NCBI RefSeq assembly: GCF_025566885.1
Contig: NZ_JAOQJQ010000007.1
Coordinates: forward strand, 1 to 64,000
Length of the DNA stretch: 64,000 nucleotides
Origin: Brotonthovivens ammoniilytica
GTDB lineage: Bacteria; Bacillota; Clostridia; Lachnospirales; Lachnospiraceae
Reading direction: 5' to 3'
The notes beneath the pieces are model-generated. The model saw only the letters and a list, made by a program, of their open reading frames with translations, made no database searches and had not been told where the DNA came from. The first letter of the stretch is position 1. Every line of letters begins with the position of its first letter. The translations under genes were made by a program, and so were the position numbers. Positions 1-8,683 of the stretch are shown here, in pieces.

Positions 1-23
1 TGCTGATATTTTTGACATAGAAA

Positions 24-83
24 ATGCTCCCTCCTAAGCAAACAAGTTTTTATTATTTCACTTGTCTACCTAGAAGGGAGCAT
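24..83 (-). terminator. Probable terminator downstream of csp
   Basis: Long imperfect inverted repeat: ATGCTCCCTCCTA at 24-36 pairs with TAGAAGGGAGCAT at 71-83, with an inner ACAAG/CTTGT pair. Read on the minus strand the stem is followed by TTTTCTATG, so it would end the csp transcript. The U-run is short, which limits confidence. Confidence 0.55.
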
Positions 84-186
84 ATCAATTTTGGACTTGT
101 CCGAAATCGGTACCCTCTTTTGTCTTTGTTTTCTGCAAAAAAATTCAACAACAGATTACATCATCTATTAATACTATTGTTAAGAA

Positions 187-393
187 TTAAGCTTCGAGAC
201 GATTTACATTGGCTGCCTGAGGACCCTTGTCCCCCTCAACAACTTCAAATTCAACCGGTTCTCCCTCTTTTAATTCCTTGAATCCATCCATGTTTAATGC
301 GGAAAAATGTACAAATACATCATTTCCTTCTGCATCAGAAATAAACCCATAACCTTTTTTTGCATTAAACCATTTTACAGTTCCCTGCTGCAT
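187..393 (-). CDS. csp: Cold shock protein (CSD family)
   Basis: A 68-residue single cold-shock-domain protein, the usual length for bacterial Csp. Such proteins bind single-stranded RNA and DNA in the cytoplasm and act as RNA chaperones that melt secondary structure at low temperature. Both RNA-binding motifs are visible: RNP1 as KGYGFI near residues 13-18 and RNP2 as VFVHF near 26-30. An AGGAGGAAG ribosome binding site precedes the ATG. It has its own promoter (454-482) and a leader with a terminator-like hairpin (418-439), so it is a single-gene unit. Identification is secure; which csp paralogue it corresponds to cannot be told from sequence alone. Confidence 0.97.
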   Translation of the reverse strand: MQQGTVKWFNAKKGYGFISDAEGNDVFVHFSALNMDGFKELKEGEPVEFEVVEGDKGPQAANVNRLEA

Positions 394-417
394 AAAAACT
401 TCCTCCTAATACCTTCT

Positions 418-439
418 AAAAAATTGCACATTTTGTGCA
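418..439 (-). promoter_or_regulatory. Terminator-like hairpin in the csp 5' leader
   Basis: On the minus strand TGCACA-AAA-TGTGCA (439 to 425) is followed after one A by six T (423-418). It lies between the csp promoter and start codon, about 25 nt before the ATG. Possible attenuator or temperature-sensitive RNA element; function is inferred from shape only. Confidence 0.5.
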
Positions 440-453
440 TGTTTCACAATTTC

Positions 454-482
454 AATTTAACACATTCGTCAATATTTGTCAA
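454..482 (-). promoter_or_regulatory. csp promoter (sigma-A type)
   Basis: Minus strand: -35 TTGACA (482-477), 17-bp spacer, -10 TAAATT (459-454). This gives a leader of roughly 50 nt before the csp ATG. Confidence 0.7.
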
Positions 483-500
483 TCGAAACCTAGAATTTAA

Positions 501-1415
501 CTAACTTTTACGTTCGGTATCCTGGTGAACCGTAATATCCATCTGTGGAAAGGGGATTTCAATCCCATTTTCATCCAGTGTATACTTTATCTGCTCTGTA
601 ATCCGCCATCTGGCTTTCCAATATTCTTCTGTTGAAACCCAGGTGCGAATGCCGATCATAACTGCAGAATCTGCCAGTTCAGATACAAATACCTGAAATT
701 CTTCCTCCGGCAGACGGGAAGGGTCCTGCTTTACCACTTCCGAAATCACTTCTTTTGCTTTTTTTAGGTCCGACTGATAAGATACCCCTACTTTCATGTC
801 AATCATACGTTTGTTCTGATGTGTGAAATTAATCAGGCTGCAGTTTGACAGGGCCCCATTTGGCAGAATCACCGTTTTATTATCCACCGTAACAAGCTTT
901 GTATAAAACAGCTGTATCTCAGAAACTGTTCCCTCGTTGCCATGAGTATCTTCTTTAATGTAATCCCCTACAACAAAAGGTTTTAACAGTAAGATCAGAA
1001 CACCACCGGCAAAATTGGACAACGTTCCCTGCAGTGCCAGTCCCACCGACAATCCTACCGACCCGATAATTGCTATCACGGAACTTGCTGTAATCCCGAA
1101 TTTACCCAGCACAATCATAATCAGAAAAAAGTACAAAGCCACATTCAGCAGATGATCCAGGAATTGTTTTAATCCTTCATCCAGATTTGTTTTTGCAAGT
1201 GTTTTCCTCACAAGCTTTCTTATAAATTTAATAACTCTGATCCCGATCAGCAGTACAATTACCGCAATCAAAAGCTTTACAAGAAAATCTATCACTTCCG
1301 GCGCTTTATCCGCAAAGTATTTTTCAAATGTTTTCCAGCTGATAATATTTACATTTTCAGACAGCGTTTCTGTCACAGTATCAACAATATTGTGATTCGA
1401 TGATAAAAAAAACAT
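501..1415 (-). CDS. mscS: MscS-family mechanosensitive ion channel
   Basis: 304 residues. Small-conductance mechanosensitive channel of the inner membrane that opens under membrane tension to release osmolytes during hypo-osmotic shock. Three hydrophobic segments are visible (about 42-60, 88-105 and 110-145); the third carries the Gly/Ala-rich pore helix ending in LQGTLSNFAGG, a family hallmark. The C-terminal cytoplasmic cage ends with the typical GIEIPFPQMDI. It begins 17 bp after DUF1015 and is probably the last gene of the serine operon, perhaps by read-through. The first ATG is used; a slightly later start is possible because the N-terminus before TM1 is poorly conserved. Confidence 0.95.
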   Translation of the reverse strand: MFFLSSNHNIVDTVTETLSENVNIISWKTFEKYFADKAPEVIDFLVKLLIAVIVLLIGIRVIKFIRKLVRKTLAKTNLDEGLKQFLDHLLNVALYFFLIMIVLGKFGITASSVIAIIGSVGLSVGLALQGTLSNFAGGVLILLLKPFVVGDYIKEDTHGNEGTVSEIQLFYTKLVTVDNKTVILPNGALSNCSLINFTHQNKRMIDMKVGVSYQSDLKKAKEVISEVVKQDPSRLPEEEFQVFVSELADSAVMIGIRTWVSTEEYWKARWRITEQIKYTLDENGIEIPFPQMDITVHQDTERKS

Positions 1416-1432
1416 AGTTATCTCCAGTTATT

Positions 1433-2701
1433 TTAAATACAGCTTACAGGAAACTCCCCAGGCTTCCCTATATAATGAATAAACAGGCCGCTTCGCAGCT
1501 TTGGTTCAAACCAGGTAGATTTCGGCGGCATCAAAAGTCCTGCGTCAGCCACTGCAAACAGCTGTCCAATGGCGGTTGGATACATAGCAAAAGCAGCTTT
1601 ACAGTCAAGACTGCAGCGGCGCTCTAACTCATCAAGCCCCCGGATCCCACCTACAAAATCAATCCGTGTATCGGTTTTCGGATCAGAAATCCCCAGCACA
1701 GGATCCAGCAGGAGCTCCTGCAGAAGCGACACATCCAAAGACTTCACAGGGTCATCCGGAATATCTTTGCCATCAATGGTGCAAAGATACCATTTACCTC
1801 CAAGATACATAGAAAACTCACCTGCGTTCTCCGGTTTCCGAAATTCTTCAGCTACCGGCTTCACATGGAATATTGTTCCCATTTTTTTCAGAAATTCTTC
1901 TTCAGACATTCCATTTAAATCTTTGACTGCCCGGTTATAATCAAGGATCATCAGCTGATCATCAGGAAACAGCACAGACAAGAAATAATTAAAGGCTTCC
2001 TCTCCGGAATATCCCGGATGCTCTGCTCTTCGTTTCAGACCTACCTTCACAGCTGAGGCTGCCCGGTGGTGGCCGTCTGCAATATAAATCTCATGAATCC
2101 CTTCAAATGCTTCTTTTAAAGCTTTAATATCTCCTTCTTTCTGAATTATCCATACTCTGTGGCGGATTCCATCAGAAGCAGTAAAATCATATTCTGCCTC
2201 ATTCTGTTTCGTACGCTCCACAATTCGATTTATTGTTTCGCAGGACCGGTAAGCCAGAAAAATAGGACCTGTCTGAGCATTGCAGACATCCACATGCCGG
2301 ATCCTGTCCTGCTCTTTCTCCTCCCTTGTATTCTCATGCTTTTTAATCACGCCATTCTGATAATCGTCAATGGAAGCGCAGGCTGTAATTCCCGTCTGGG
2401 TCCTTCCATCCATAGTTAATTCATAAACGTAATAACAGGGCTTTTCATCTCTGATAAAATCACCGTCTTCTACCATTTTCCATAAAGTATCATGGGCTCT
2501 TTCATAAACCTCTGGCGCATAAGTATCTACAGAATCATCAAACTGTGTTTCCGCTCTGTCAATTTTTAAAAAGGATTCCGGCTCCCCTTCCACTTCTCTT
2601 TTCGCTTCTTCTCTGTTGTAAACATCATAGGGAAGCGCCGCTATTTTTTCTGCTTTTTCTCTGCAGGGCCGGATGCCCGCAAAGGGTCTGATTACTGCCA
2701 T
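1433..2701 (-). CDS. DUF1015 family protein, serine-operon associated
   Basis: 422 residues, matching the DUF1015 family by its start MAVIRPFAGIRP, the ALPYDVYNREEA segment and a central YIADGHHRAASA motif near residue 215. No function is established to my knowledge. The gene follows serC-serA, a neighbourhood I recall as common in Clostridia. The DGHHR motif resembles the catalytic motif of ParB/sulfiredoxin-fold proteins, a fold that includes free serine kinases (SerK, SbnI). No phosphoserine phosphatase (serB) gene is seen in this operon, so a role in phosphoserine metabolism is a reasonable guess, not a call. A terminator at 2730-2775 separates it from serA, so its level may be set separately. 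Confidence 0.88.
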   Translation of the reverse strand: MAVIRPFAGIRPCREKAEKIAALPYDVYNREEAKREVEGEPESFLKIDRAETQFDDSVDTYAPEVYERAHDTLWKMVEDGDFIRDEKPCYYVYELTMDGRTQTGITACASIDDYQNGVIKKHENTREEKEQDRIRHVDVCNAQTGPIFLAYRSCETINRIVERTKQNEAEYDFTASDGIRHRVWIIQKEGDIKALKEAFEGIHEIYIADGHHRAASAVKVGLKRRAEHPGYSGEEAFNYFLSVLFPDDQLMILDYNRAVKDLNGMSEEEFLKKMGTIFHVKPVAEEFRKPENAGEFSMYLGGKWYLCTIDGKDIPDDPVKSLDVSLLQELLLDPVLGISDPKTDTRIDFVGGIRGLDELERRCSLDCKAAFAMYPTAIGQLFAVADAGLLMPPKSTWFEPKLRSGLFIHYIGKPGEFPVSCI

Positions 2702-2729
2702 ATTTTCATTTCCTTTCCTGTTATATGAA

Positions 2730-2775
2730 AAACTGCTGCAAATATGAGGAATATATACCTGTTTTGCAGCAGTTT
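2730..2775 (-). terminator. Terminator between serA and DUF1015
   Basis: AAACTGCTGCAAA (2730-2742) pairs with TTTGCAGCAGTTT (2763-2775). On the minus strand the stem runs into TTTTTCAT, an intrinsic terminator shape. It should end or attenuate transcripts from serC-serA before DUF1015. Confidence 0.75.
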
Positions 2776-2814
2776 CTAAAGTTGCTCAGAATGTGGAGCT
2801 TAAATCACACTGAA

Positions 2815-3978
2815 TTATTTAATTACTCTGACTCTTAATACGCCTTCCAAAGCAGCAAGCTTCTCAGTTACTTCCGCTGTGGCAGACGCATCCAGGTCAA
2901 ACAGAGAATATGCATAATCGCCGCGGCTCTTATTTGTCATATCAGAAATATTAATGCCGGCTTCACCCAAAACGGATGTACAGCGAGCAATCATATTCTG
3001 AACATTTTTGTGGAGGATAGCAATACGAGCTGCTCCGCTGCATACTCCCATATTGCAGTTGGGATAATTTACGGAATTTGTAATATTTCCGTTCTCAATA
3101 TAATCTATAATTTCCTTTACCGCCATCACTGCACAGTTATCTTCAGACTCTTCTGTGGAAGCTCCCAGGTGTGGAATTACAAGACAGCCTTCTTTTCCTG
3201 CTGTAGCAGGAGTGGGGAAATCAACTACATATTTTTTTACTTTTCCTGCTTCTAAAGCAGCTGCCATTGCTTCTTCATCTACAAGCGTATCTCTGGAGAA
3301 GTTTAAAAATACAACGTTATCCTTCATCATATCAATTGCTTCTTTGTTGATCATTTTCTTTGTAGTATCCAGCAAAGGCACATGAATGGTAATAAAATCA
3401 CATTCTCTGTAAATATCTTCTGCTGTGATCACATGTTTTACAGCTTTGTCTACATTCCAGGCTGCATTTACAGAAAGATACGGATCATATCCGTAAACTT
3501 CCATCCCCAGTGCACATGCTGCATTTGCAACTCTGACGCCGATGGCTCCCAGACCAATAACTCCAAGCTTTTTGCCCATAATTTCTGTTCCTGCAAAAGC
3601 TTTTTTGGCTTTTTCGGCAGCTTTTGCAATGTTTTCGTCAGCTGCATTCTCTTTTACCCAGTCAATACCTCCGGTAATATCACGGGAAGCCAGAAGCATT
3701 CCTGCAATTACAAGCTCCTTTACACCGTTTGCATTTGCACCCGGGGTATTAAATACAACGATTCCTTTTTCTGCGCACTTATCCAGGGGAATATTATTCA
3801 CCCCTGCTCCTGCACGGGCAATTACTTCCAAAGACTTTGGAAGCTCCATATCATGCATAGCCGCACTTCTTACTAAAACTGCTCTGGCCTCATTGATATC
3901 ATCTGTTTTCTGATATGCATCTGTAAACAGATCTAAACCGCAGGCAGCGATTGGATTTAAACAATTATACTGAATCAT
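2815..3978 (-). CDS. serA: D-3-phosphoglycerate dehydrogenase
   Basis: 387 residues. Oxidises 3-phosphoglycerate to 3-phosphohydroxypyruvate with NAD, the first step of serine synthesis in the cytoplasm. The Rossmann motif GLGAIG is at 142-147; a conserved PHLGAST with the catalytic His lies near 270, and a C-terminal ACT domain (about 318-387) points to allosteric control. Odd point: the usual catalytic-Glu stretch of D-2-hydroxyacid dehydrogenases (DVFE.EP) is replaced by VVDFPTPATAGKEG, a shortened loop without a Glu at the standard place. I recall the same DFP-type loop in other clostridial SerA proteins. The gene is 36 bp after serC, clearly co-transcribed. Confidence 0.96.
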   Translation of the reverse strand: MIQYNCLNPIAACGLDLFTDAYQKTDDINEARAVLVRSAAMHDMELPKSLEVIARAGAGVNNIPLDKCAEKGIVVFNTPGANANGVKELVIAGMLLASRDITGGIDWVKENAADENIAKAAEKAKKAFAGTEIMGKKLGVIGLGAIGVRVANAACALGMEVYGYDPYLSVNAAWNVDKAVKHVITAEDIYRECDFITIHVPLLDTTKKMINKEAIDMMKDNVVFLNFSRDTLVDEEAMAAALEAGKVKKYVVDFPTPATAGKEGCLVIPHLGASTEESEDNCAVMAVKEIIDYIENGNITNSVNYPNCNMGVCSGAARIAILHKNVQNMIARCTSVLGEAGINISDMTNKSRGDYAYSLFDLDASATAEVTEKLAALEGVLRVRVIK

Positions 3979-4014
3979 GATTTTTCCTCTTTTCTCTCAA
4001 CACACTTTTTATTT

Positions 4015-5097
4015 TTAAGCATTTTCAGCTTCGAATTTTTTCATAAATTCTACCAATTTCTCAACGCCTTCTTTTGGCATTGCATTGTAAATAGAAGCTC
4101 TCATACCGCCAACAGTTCTGTGGCCTTTGAGGTTTTCAAAGCCTGCCTCTTTTGCTTCTGCAACAAATTTTGCATCCAGATCCTTATCTCCTGTTACAAA
4201 CGGAACATTCATAAGAGAACGGTCTTCTTTTCTAACTGTTCCTTTAAACATCTTACTGCTGTCAAGGAAATCATAAAGAACCGCTGCTTTTTCTTCATTG
4301 CGTTTTTTCATTGCTTCTAGACCGCCAAGGCCCTTGATCCATTTAAACACTTTTCCACAGATATAAATACCGTAACATGGCGGTGTATTGTACATAGAAC
4401 CATTGTCTGCCTGTACTTTGTAGGACATCATAGTCGGTACCCACTGTGGGAGATCTTCCCGGATCAAATCTTCCCGGATAATTACAATCTGTACTCCGGA
4501 AGGTCCTACATTTTTCTGAACGCCTCCGTATACCAGACCGAATTTTGTTACATCAAGGGGTTCTGATAAGAAACAGGATGAAATATCTGCTACAAGGGTT
4601 TTCCCTTTTGTATTCGGAAGTTCATGGAATACCGTTCCGTAAATTGTGTTATTCATACAGATATAGACATAGTCTGCATCCTCATCAATTGGAAGATCAG
4701 AACAATCCGGAATATAGGAAAAAGTCTCATCTTCTGAGGAAGCAACTTTATTTACCTTTCCGTATTTCTGAGCTTCTACATAGGCCTTTTTCGCCCACTG
4801 GCCGGTAACAATATAGTCAGCCACACCGTTTTTCATCAGATTCATAGGAACCCCTGCAAACTGCAGTGCAGCTCCGCCCTGTAAAAACAGTACCTTGTAA
4901 TTATCAGGAATATTCATCAGTTCTCTTAGATCTGCTTCAGCCTCATCAATAATCGTCTGAAACATTTTAGAACGATGGCTCATTTCCATTACAGACATAC
5001 CGCATCCACGGTAATCCATCATTTCTTCCTGAGCTTCTTTTAATACTTCTTCCGGTAATACTGCCGGACCAGCTGAGAAATTATACACTCTGCTCAT
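4015..5097 (-). CDS. serC: Phosphoserine aminotransferase
   Basis: 360 residues, the normal SerC length. PLP enzyme that transfers an amino group from glutamate to 3-phosphohydroxypyruvate, giving O-phosphoserine; it may also serve pyridoxine synthesis. Recognised by the N-terminal YNFSAGPAVLPE, the FLQGGAALQF segment and the PLP-lysine context GGVQKNVGPSG near residue 197. It sits between ilvB (31 bp upstream) and serA in a leftward run, so serine and branched-chain amino acid genes appear to share transcription. Confidence 0.98.
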   Translation of the reverse strand: MSRVYNFSAGPAVLPEEVLKEAQEEMMDYRGCGMSVMEMSHRSKMFQTIIDEAEADLRELMNIPDNYKVLFLQGGAALQFAGVPMNLMKNGVADYIVTGQWAKKAYVEAQKYGKVNKVASSEDETFSYIPDCSDLPIDEDADYVYICMNNTIYGTVFHELPNTKGKTLVADISSCFLSEPLDVTKFGLVYGGVQKNVGPSGVQIVIIREDLIREDLPQWVPTMMSYKVQADNGSMYNTPPCYGIYICGKVFKWIKGLGGLEAMKKRNEEKAAVLYDFLDSSKMFKGTVRKEDRSLMNVPFVTGDKDLDAKFVAEAKEAGFENLKGHRTVGGMRASIYNAMPKEGVEKLVEFMKKFEAENA

Positions 5098-5128
5098 TAT
5101 TTTTATCCTCCTGCTTTTATAAGCTATT

Positions 5129-6808
5129 TTAAGACTGTTTCATGTCCTGCTCATCAAAGACTTCACTGATGGCGGCTCCCGGAGCTACCATAGGCCATAC
5201 CTTCTCGTCACAGTCAATGATACAGTCGATTAAAATCGGTGTTTTCATGGCAAGGGCCTTCTCAAGAGCCGCATCAAGCTCCTGACGGTTTGTCACCCGG
5301 ACGCCGTCTGCTCCCATAGCCTCTGCCAGTTTTACAAAATCCACACTGTCATTTAAAACAGTATGTGAGTATCGTTCTTCATAGAACAGATTCTGCCACT
5401 GACGTACCATACCCAGCACATGATTATTCACAACTACCTGAATCAAAGGCAGCCGTTCTCTTACCGCTGTGGCAATCTCATTCATATTCATTCGAAAACA
5501 GCCGTCACCGGCGATATTTATTACCCGTTTATCCGGTCTTGCAAGCTGTGCTCCGATGGCTGCGCCCAGGCCGTATCCCATTGTGCCAAGTCCCCCTGAA
5601 GTAATAAAGGTTCTTGGTTTTTGATATCTGTAAAACTGTGCGGCCCACATCTGGTGCTGTCCTACTTCTGTGACAATTATAGCATCTCCGCCGGTTTTTT
5701 CATATATCTGTTTCATGATATACGGACCGCTTAACCCCTCAGCCGGATACTTCATAGGGAATTTTAATTTATATTCTTTGATTTTTTCAATCCATTCATC
5801 ATGGTTCTGCTGAGGCAGCTTTTTATTGACAGCTTTTAAAATTTCCCGGATATCACCCATAACACTGGCATCGGTCACAATGTTTTTATTGATTTCAACC
5901 GGATCCACATCAAACTGCAGAATCTTTGCTTTGTCTGCAAAACGTTTCGCATTTCCCGTTACACGGTCGCTGAACCGGACACCTACAGCAATCAAAAGAT
6001 CACATTCACTGACGCCGTAGTTAGATGCCTTTGTTCCGTGCATACCAAGCATTCCGGTATAAAGTTCATTTGTCCCGGAAAAAGCGCCTTTTCCCATGAG
6101 GGAATCCGTAACCGGAGCCTGAACTTTTGAAACAAACTCTAAAAGCTCCTGGTCTGCATCTGCTATCACAGCGCCTCCGCCTGCAAATATAAACGGCCGC
6201 TTTGACTGCTGTATCATTTCCACTGCCCTGTGGATATCTTCATCTGTCATCTTATCCGTCACCCGGGCAATGGGATCTATTTTCTGACAGGTGTATTCTG
6301 TTACTTCTGCCGTCACATCCTTAGGAATATCCACAAGCACCGGCCCCGGACGCCCTTTCCCTGCTATACGGAAAGCTCTCCTTATTACACCGGCCAGGTC
6401 CTTTACGTCCTTCACAATAAAATTATGCTTTGTAATAGGAGTTGTGATTCCTGTAATATCTATCTCCTGAAAACTGTCTTTCCCAAGCAGCGGCACTCCA
6501 ACGTTACAGGTAATTGCCACCATTGGAACAGAATCCATATAGGCAGTGGCAATGCCGGTTACCAGATTTGTAGCTCCCGGTCCTGATGTGGCAAAACATA
6601 CTCCTGTTTTTCCGGTAGCTCTGGCATACCCGTCTGCGGCATGAGATGCTCCCTGCTCATGGGAAGTTAATACATGGTGAATCTCACTGCTGTGTTTGTA
6701 CAGCTCATCATATAAGTTTAAAATCGCTCCGCCCGGATAACCAAATACAGTATCCACGCCCTGTTCTTTCAAACATTCTATTACTATCTGTGCGCCTGTC
6801 AGCTGCAT
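5129..6808 (-). CDS. ilvB: Acetolactate synthase large subunit
   Basis: 559 residues. Thiamine-diphosphate enzyme forming acetolactate or acetohydroxybutyrate, the first common step to valine, leucine and isoleucine. Visible: GYPGGAILNLYDEL and the catalytic Glu in TSHEQGASHAADGYARATG near residue 51, and the ThDP-binding stretch starting GDGCFRMN and ending VVVNN. The biosynthetic (not catabolic) form is supported by its position after ilvD and leuB. No regulatory small subunit (ilvN/ilvH) or ilvC lies in this window; they must be elsewhere. Confidence 0.97.
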   Translation of the reverse strand: MQLTGAQIVIECLKEQGVDTVFGYPGGAILNLYDELYKHSSEIHHVLTSHEQGASHAADGYARATGKTGVCFATSGPGATNLVTGIATAYMDSVPMVAITCNVGVPLLGKDSFQEIDITGITTPITKHNFIVKDVKDLAGVIRRAFRIAGKGRPGPVLVDIPKDVTAEVTEYTCQKIDPIARVTDKMTDEDIHRAVEMIQQSKRPFIFAGGGAVIADADQELLEFVSKVQAPVTDSLMGKGAFSGTNELYTGMLGMHGTKASNYGVSECDLLIAVGVRFSDRVTGNAKRFADKAKILQFDVDPVEINKNIVTDASVMGDIREILKAVNKKLPQQNHDEWIEKIKEYKLKFPMKYPAEGLSGPYIMKQIYEKTGGDAIIVTEVGQHQMWAAQFYRYQKPRTFITSGGLGTMGYGLGAAIGAQLARPDKRVINIAGDGCFRMNMNEIATAVRERLPLIQVVVNNHVLGMVRQWQNLFYEERYSHTVLNDSVDFVKLAEAMGADGVRVTNRQELDAALEKALAMKTPILIDCIIDCDEKVWPMVAPGAAISEVFDEQDMKQS

Positions 6809-6844
6809 GTTCCAAGTCCCCGCTTTCTTCTTCTATAAGTTTAA

Positions 6845-6875
6845 GGTGGAGACAGAAGGTTCATCCGTCTCCACC
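6845..6875 (-). other. Intercistronic hairpin between ilvD and ilvB
   Basis: Perfect 9-bp stem GGTGGAGAC (6845-6853) with GTCTCCACC (6867-6875) and a 13-nt loop. No U-run follows on the minus strand, so it looks like an RNA-stability or processing hairpin within the operon rather than a terminator. Confidence 0.6.
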
Positions 6876-6913
6876 GATCAATTTTTATGTTCTCTCTTCC
6901 GAACTTTCTTTTT

Positions 6914-8584
6914 TTATTTTTCAGGTGTTCTAAGAATAGCTCCTGTATTTCCGGAAGTAACTAAGGATGCATAACGAGCCAGGTAACCGGTTGTGATCTT
7001 CGGTTCTCTTGGTTCCCATTTTGCACGGCGCGCTTCCATCTCTTCATCAGATACATCAACATTCAATGTATTTTCCGGAATATTGATTTTAATAATATCG
7101 CCCTCTTCAATCAGAGCAATTGGTCCGCCCACTGCGGCTTCCGGGGATACATGTCCTATAGATGCGCCTCTAGATGCACCTGAGAAACGGCCGTCTGTGA
7201 TCAGCGCTACAGAAGAACCCAGGCCCATACCTGCAATTGCAGAAGTAGGATTTAACATTTCTCTCATACCAGGTCCGCCTTTTGGCCCCTCATACCGGAT
7301 TACAACAACATCACCGGCCACAATTTTTCCGCCTTTGATTGCTGCGATTGCATCTTCTTCACAGTCAAATACACGGGCAGGTCCCTGGTGAACCATCATT
7401 TCTTCTACTACTGCAGAACGTTTTACTACTGCAGAATCCGGTGCAATATTTCCTTTCAGCACTGCAATTCCGCCAGTCTTGCTGTAAGGATTGTCAATTG
7501 GACGAATTACTTCCGGATTTTTATTCTCACAGCCCTTTATGTTTTCTGCAATTGTTTTTCCGGTAGCAGTAATCAGGTCTGTATAAAGAAGTCCTAATTT
7601 ATCAAGCTCATTCATCACTGCATATACGCCGCCTGCTTCATTTAAGTCTTCCATATAAGTAGGACCTGCCGGCGCTAAATGACAAAGGTTTGGCGTCTTG
7701 GCACTTAATTCGTTGGCGATATCCAGGTTAATTTCCACGCCTGCTTCATGTGCGATAGCAGGAAGATGCAGCATGGAGTTTGTAGAACATCCAAGGGCCA
7801 TATCAATGGTCAGTGCATTCATAAATGCTTTTTCATTCATAATATCTCTTGGGCGGATATTTTTCTCAAGGAGCTCCATAACCTTCATACCTGCATGTTT
7901 TGCAAGCTTCAATCTTTCAGAATAAACGGCCGGAATGGTTCCATTTCCCTGAAGTCCCATACCGATGGCCTCTGTAAGACAGTTCATGGAGTTTGCAGTG
8001 TACATACCGGAACAGGATCCGCAGGTAGGACACACTTTATTTTCATATTCAAGCACTTCATCTTCTGACATTGTACCTGCAGCGTAAGAACCAACTGCTT
8101 CAAACATAGAAGAAAGGCTTCTCTTTTTCCCTTTTACTTTTCCGGCCAGCATCGGACCGCCGCTTACAAATACAGTTGGAATGTTCAGTCTTGCAGCTGC
8201 CATTAACAGTCCCGGAACATTTTTATCACAGTTGGGCACCATTACAAGAGCATCGAACTGATGCGCCAGTGCCATACATTCTGTTGAATCGGCAATCAGA
8301 TCTCTAGTTACAAGAGAATATTTCATTCCTGTATGTCCCATAGCAATACCATCGCATACCGCAATGGCAGGGAACACAATTGGAGTACCGCCGGCCATGG
8401 CAACGCCCATTTTTACAGCATCAACAATTTTGTCGATATTCATATGGCCCGGCACAATTTCATTATAAGAACTTACAATACCAACCAGAGGTCTTTCCAG
8501 CTCTTCCTTTGTGAAACCCAGAGCATTAAACAAAGATCTGTGAGGCGCCTGCTGGATTCCTTTTGTTACATTATCACTTCTCAT
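6914..8584 (-). CDS. ilvD: Dihydroxy-acid dehydratase
   Basis: 556 residues, typical IlvD length. Iron-sulfur dehydratase that converts dihydroxy-isovalerate and dihydroxy-methylvalerate to the 2-keto acids leading to valine/leucine and isoleucine. Cluster-ligand cysteines are visible in PNCDKNVPG near residue 119 and in [18 protein letters not shown] near 192-209. The C-terminal half carries the expected TDGRFSG and GHVSPEA motifs. It lies between leuB and ilvB in the same leftward operon with about 100-bp gaps on either side. Confidence 0.98.
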   Translation of the reverse strand: MRSDNVTKGIQQAPHRSLFNALGFTKEELERPLVGIVSSYNEIVPGHMNIDKIVDAVKMGVAMAGGTPIVFPAIAVCDGIAMGHTGMKYSLVTRDLIADSTECMALAHQFDALVMVPNCDKNVPGLLMAAARLNIPTVFVSGGPMLAGKVKGKKRSLSSMFEAVGSYAAGTMSEDEVLEYENKVCPTCGSCSGMYTANSMNCLTEAIGMGLQGNGTIPAVYSERLKLAKHAGMKVMELLEKNIRPRDIMNEKAFMNALTIDMALGCSTNSMLHLPAIAHEAGVEINLDIANELSAKTPNLCHLAPAGPTYMEDLNEAGGVYAVMNELDKLGLLYTDLITATGKTIAENIKGCENKNPEVIRPIDNPYSKTGGIAVLKGNIAPDSAVVKRSAVVEEMMVHQGPARVFDCEEDAIAAIKGGKIVAGDVVVIRYEGPKGGPGMREMLNPTSAIAGMGLGSSVALITDGRFSGASRGASIGHVSPEAAVGGPIALIEEGDIIKINIPENTLNVDVSDEEMEARRAKWEPREPKITTGYLARYASLVTSGNTGAILRTPEK

Positions 8585-8683
8585 AAATTTTCTCCTTAAT
8601 TTATATATATCTTTCCCGCATCTTTTGGGACTTCTAAAACGGCTTGTCCGCCTGTTTATAACTTGTTATTTGTGGCCTGCTTC

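Noticed and set aside
5826..6586. Plus-strand reading frames opposite ilvB, and similar frames opposite serA, ilvD, dnaK and lepA
   Set aside because: No ribosome binding sites, no family resemblance, and they lie wholly within well-conserved genes on the other strand.
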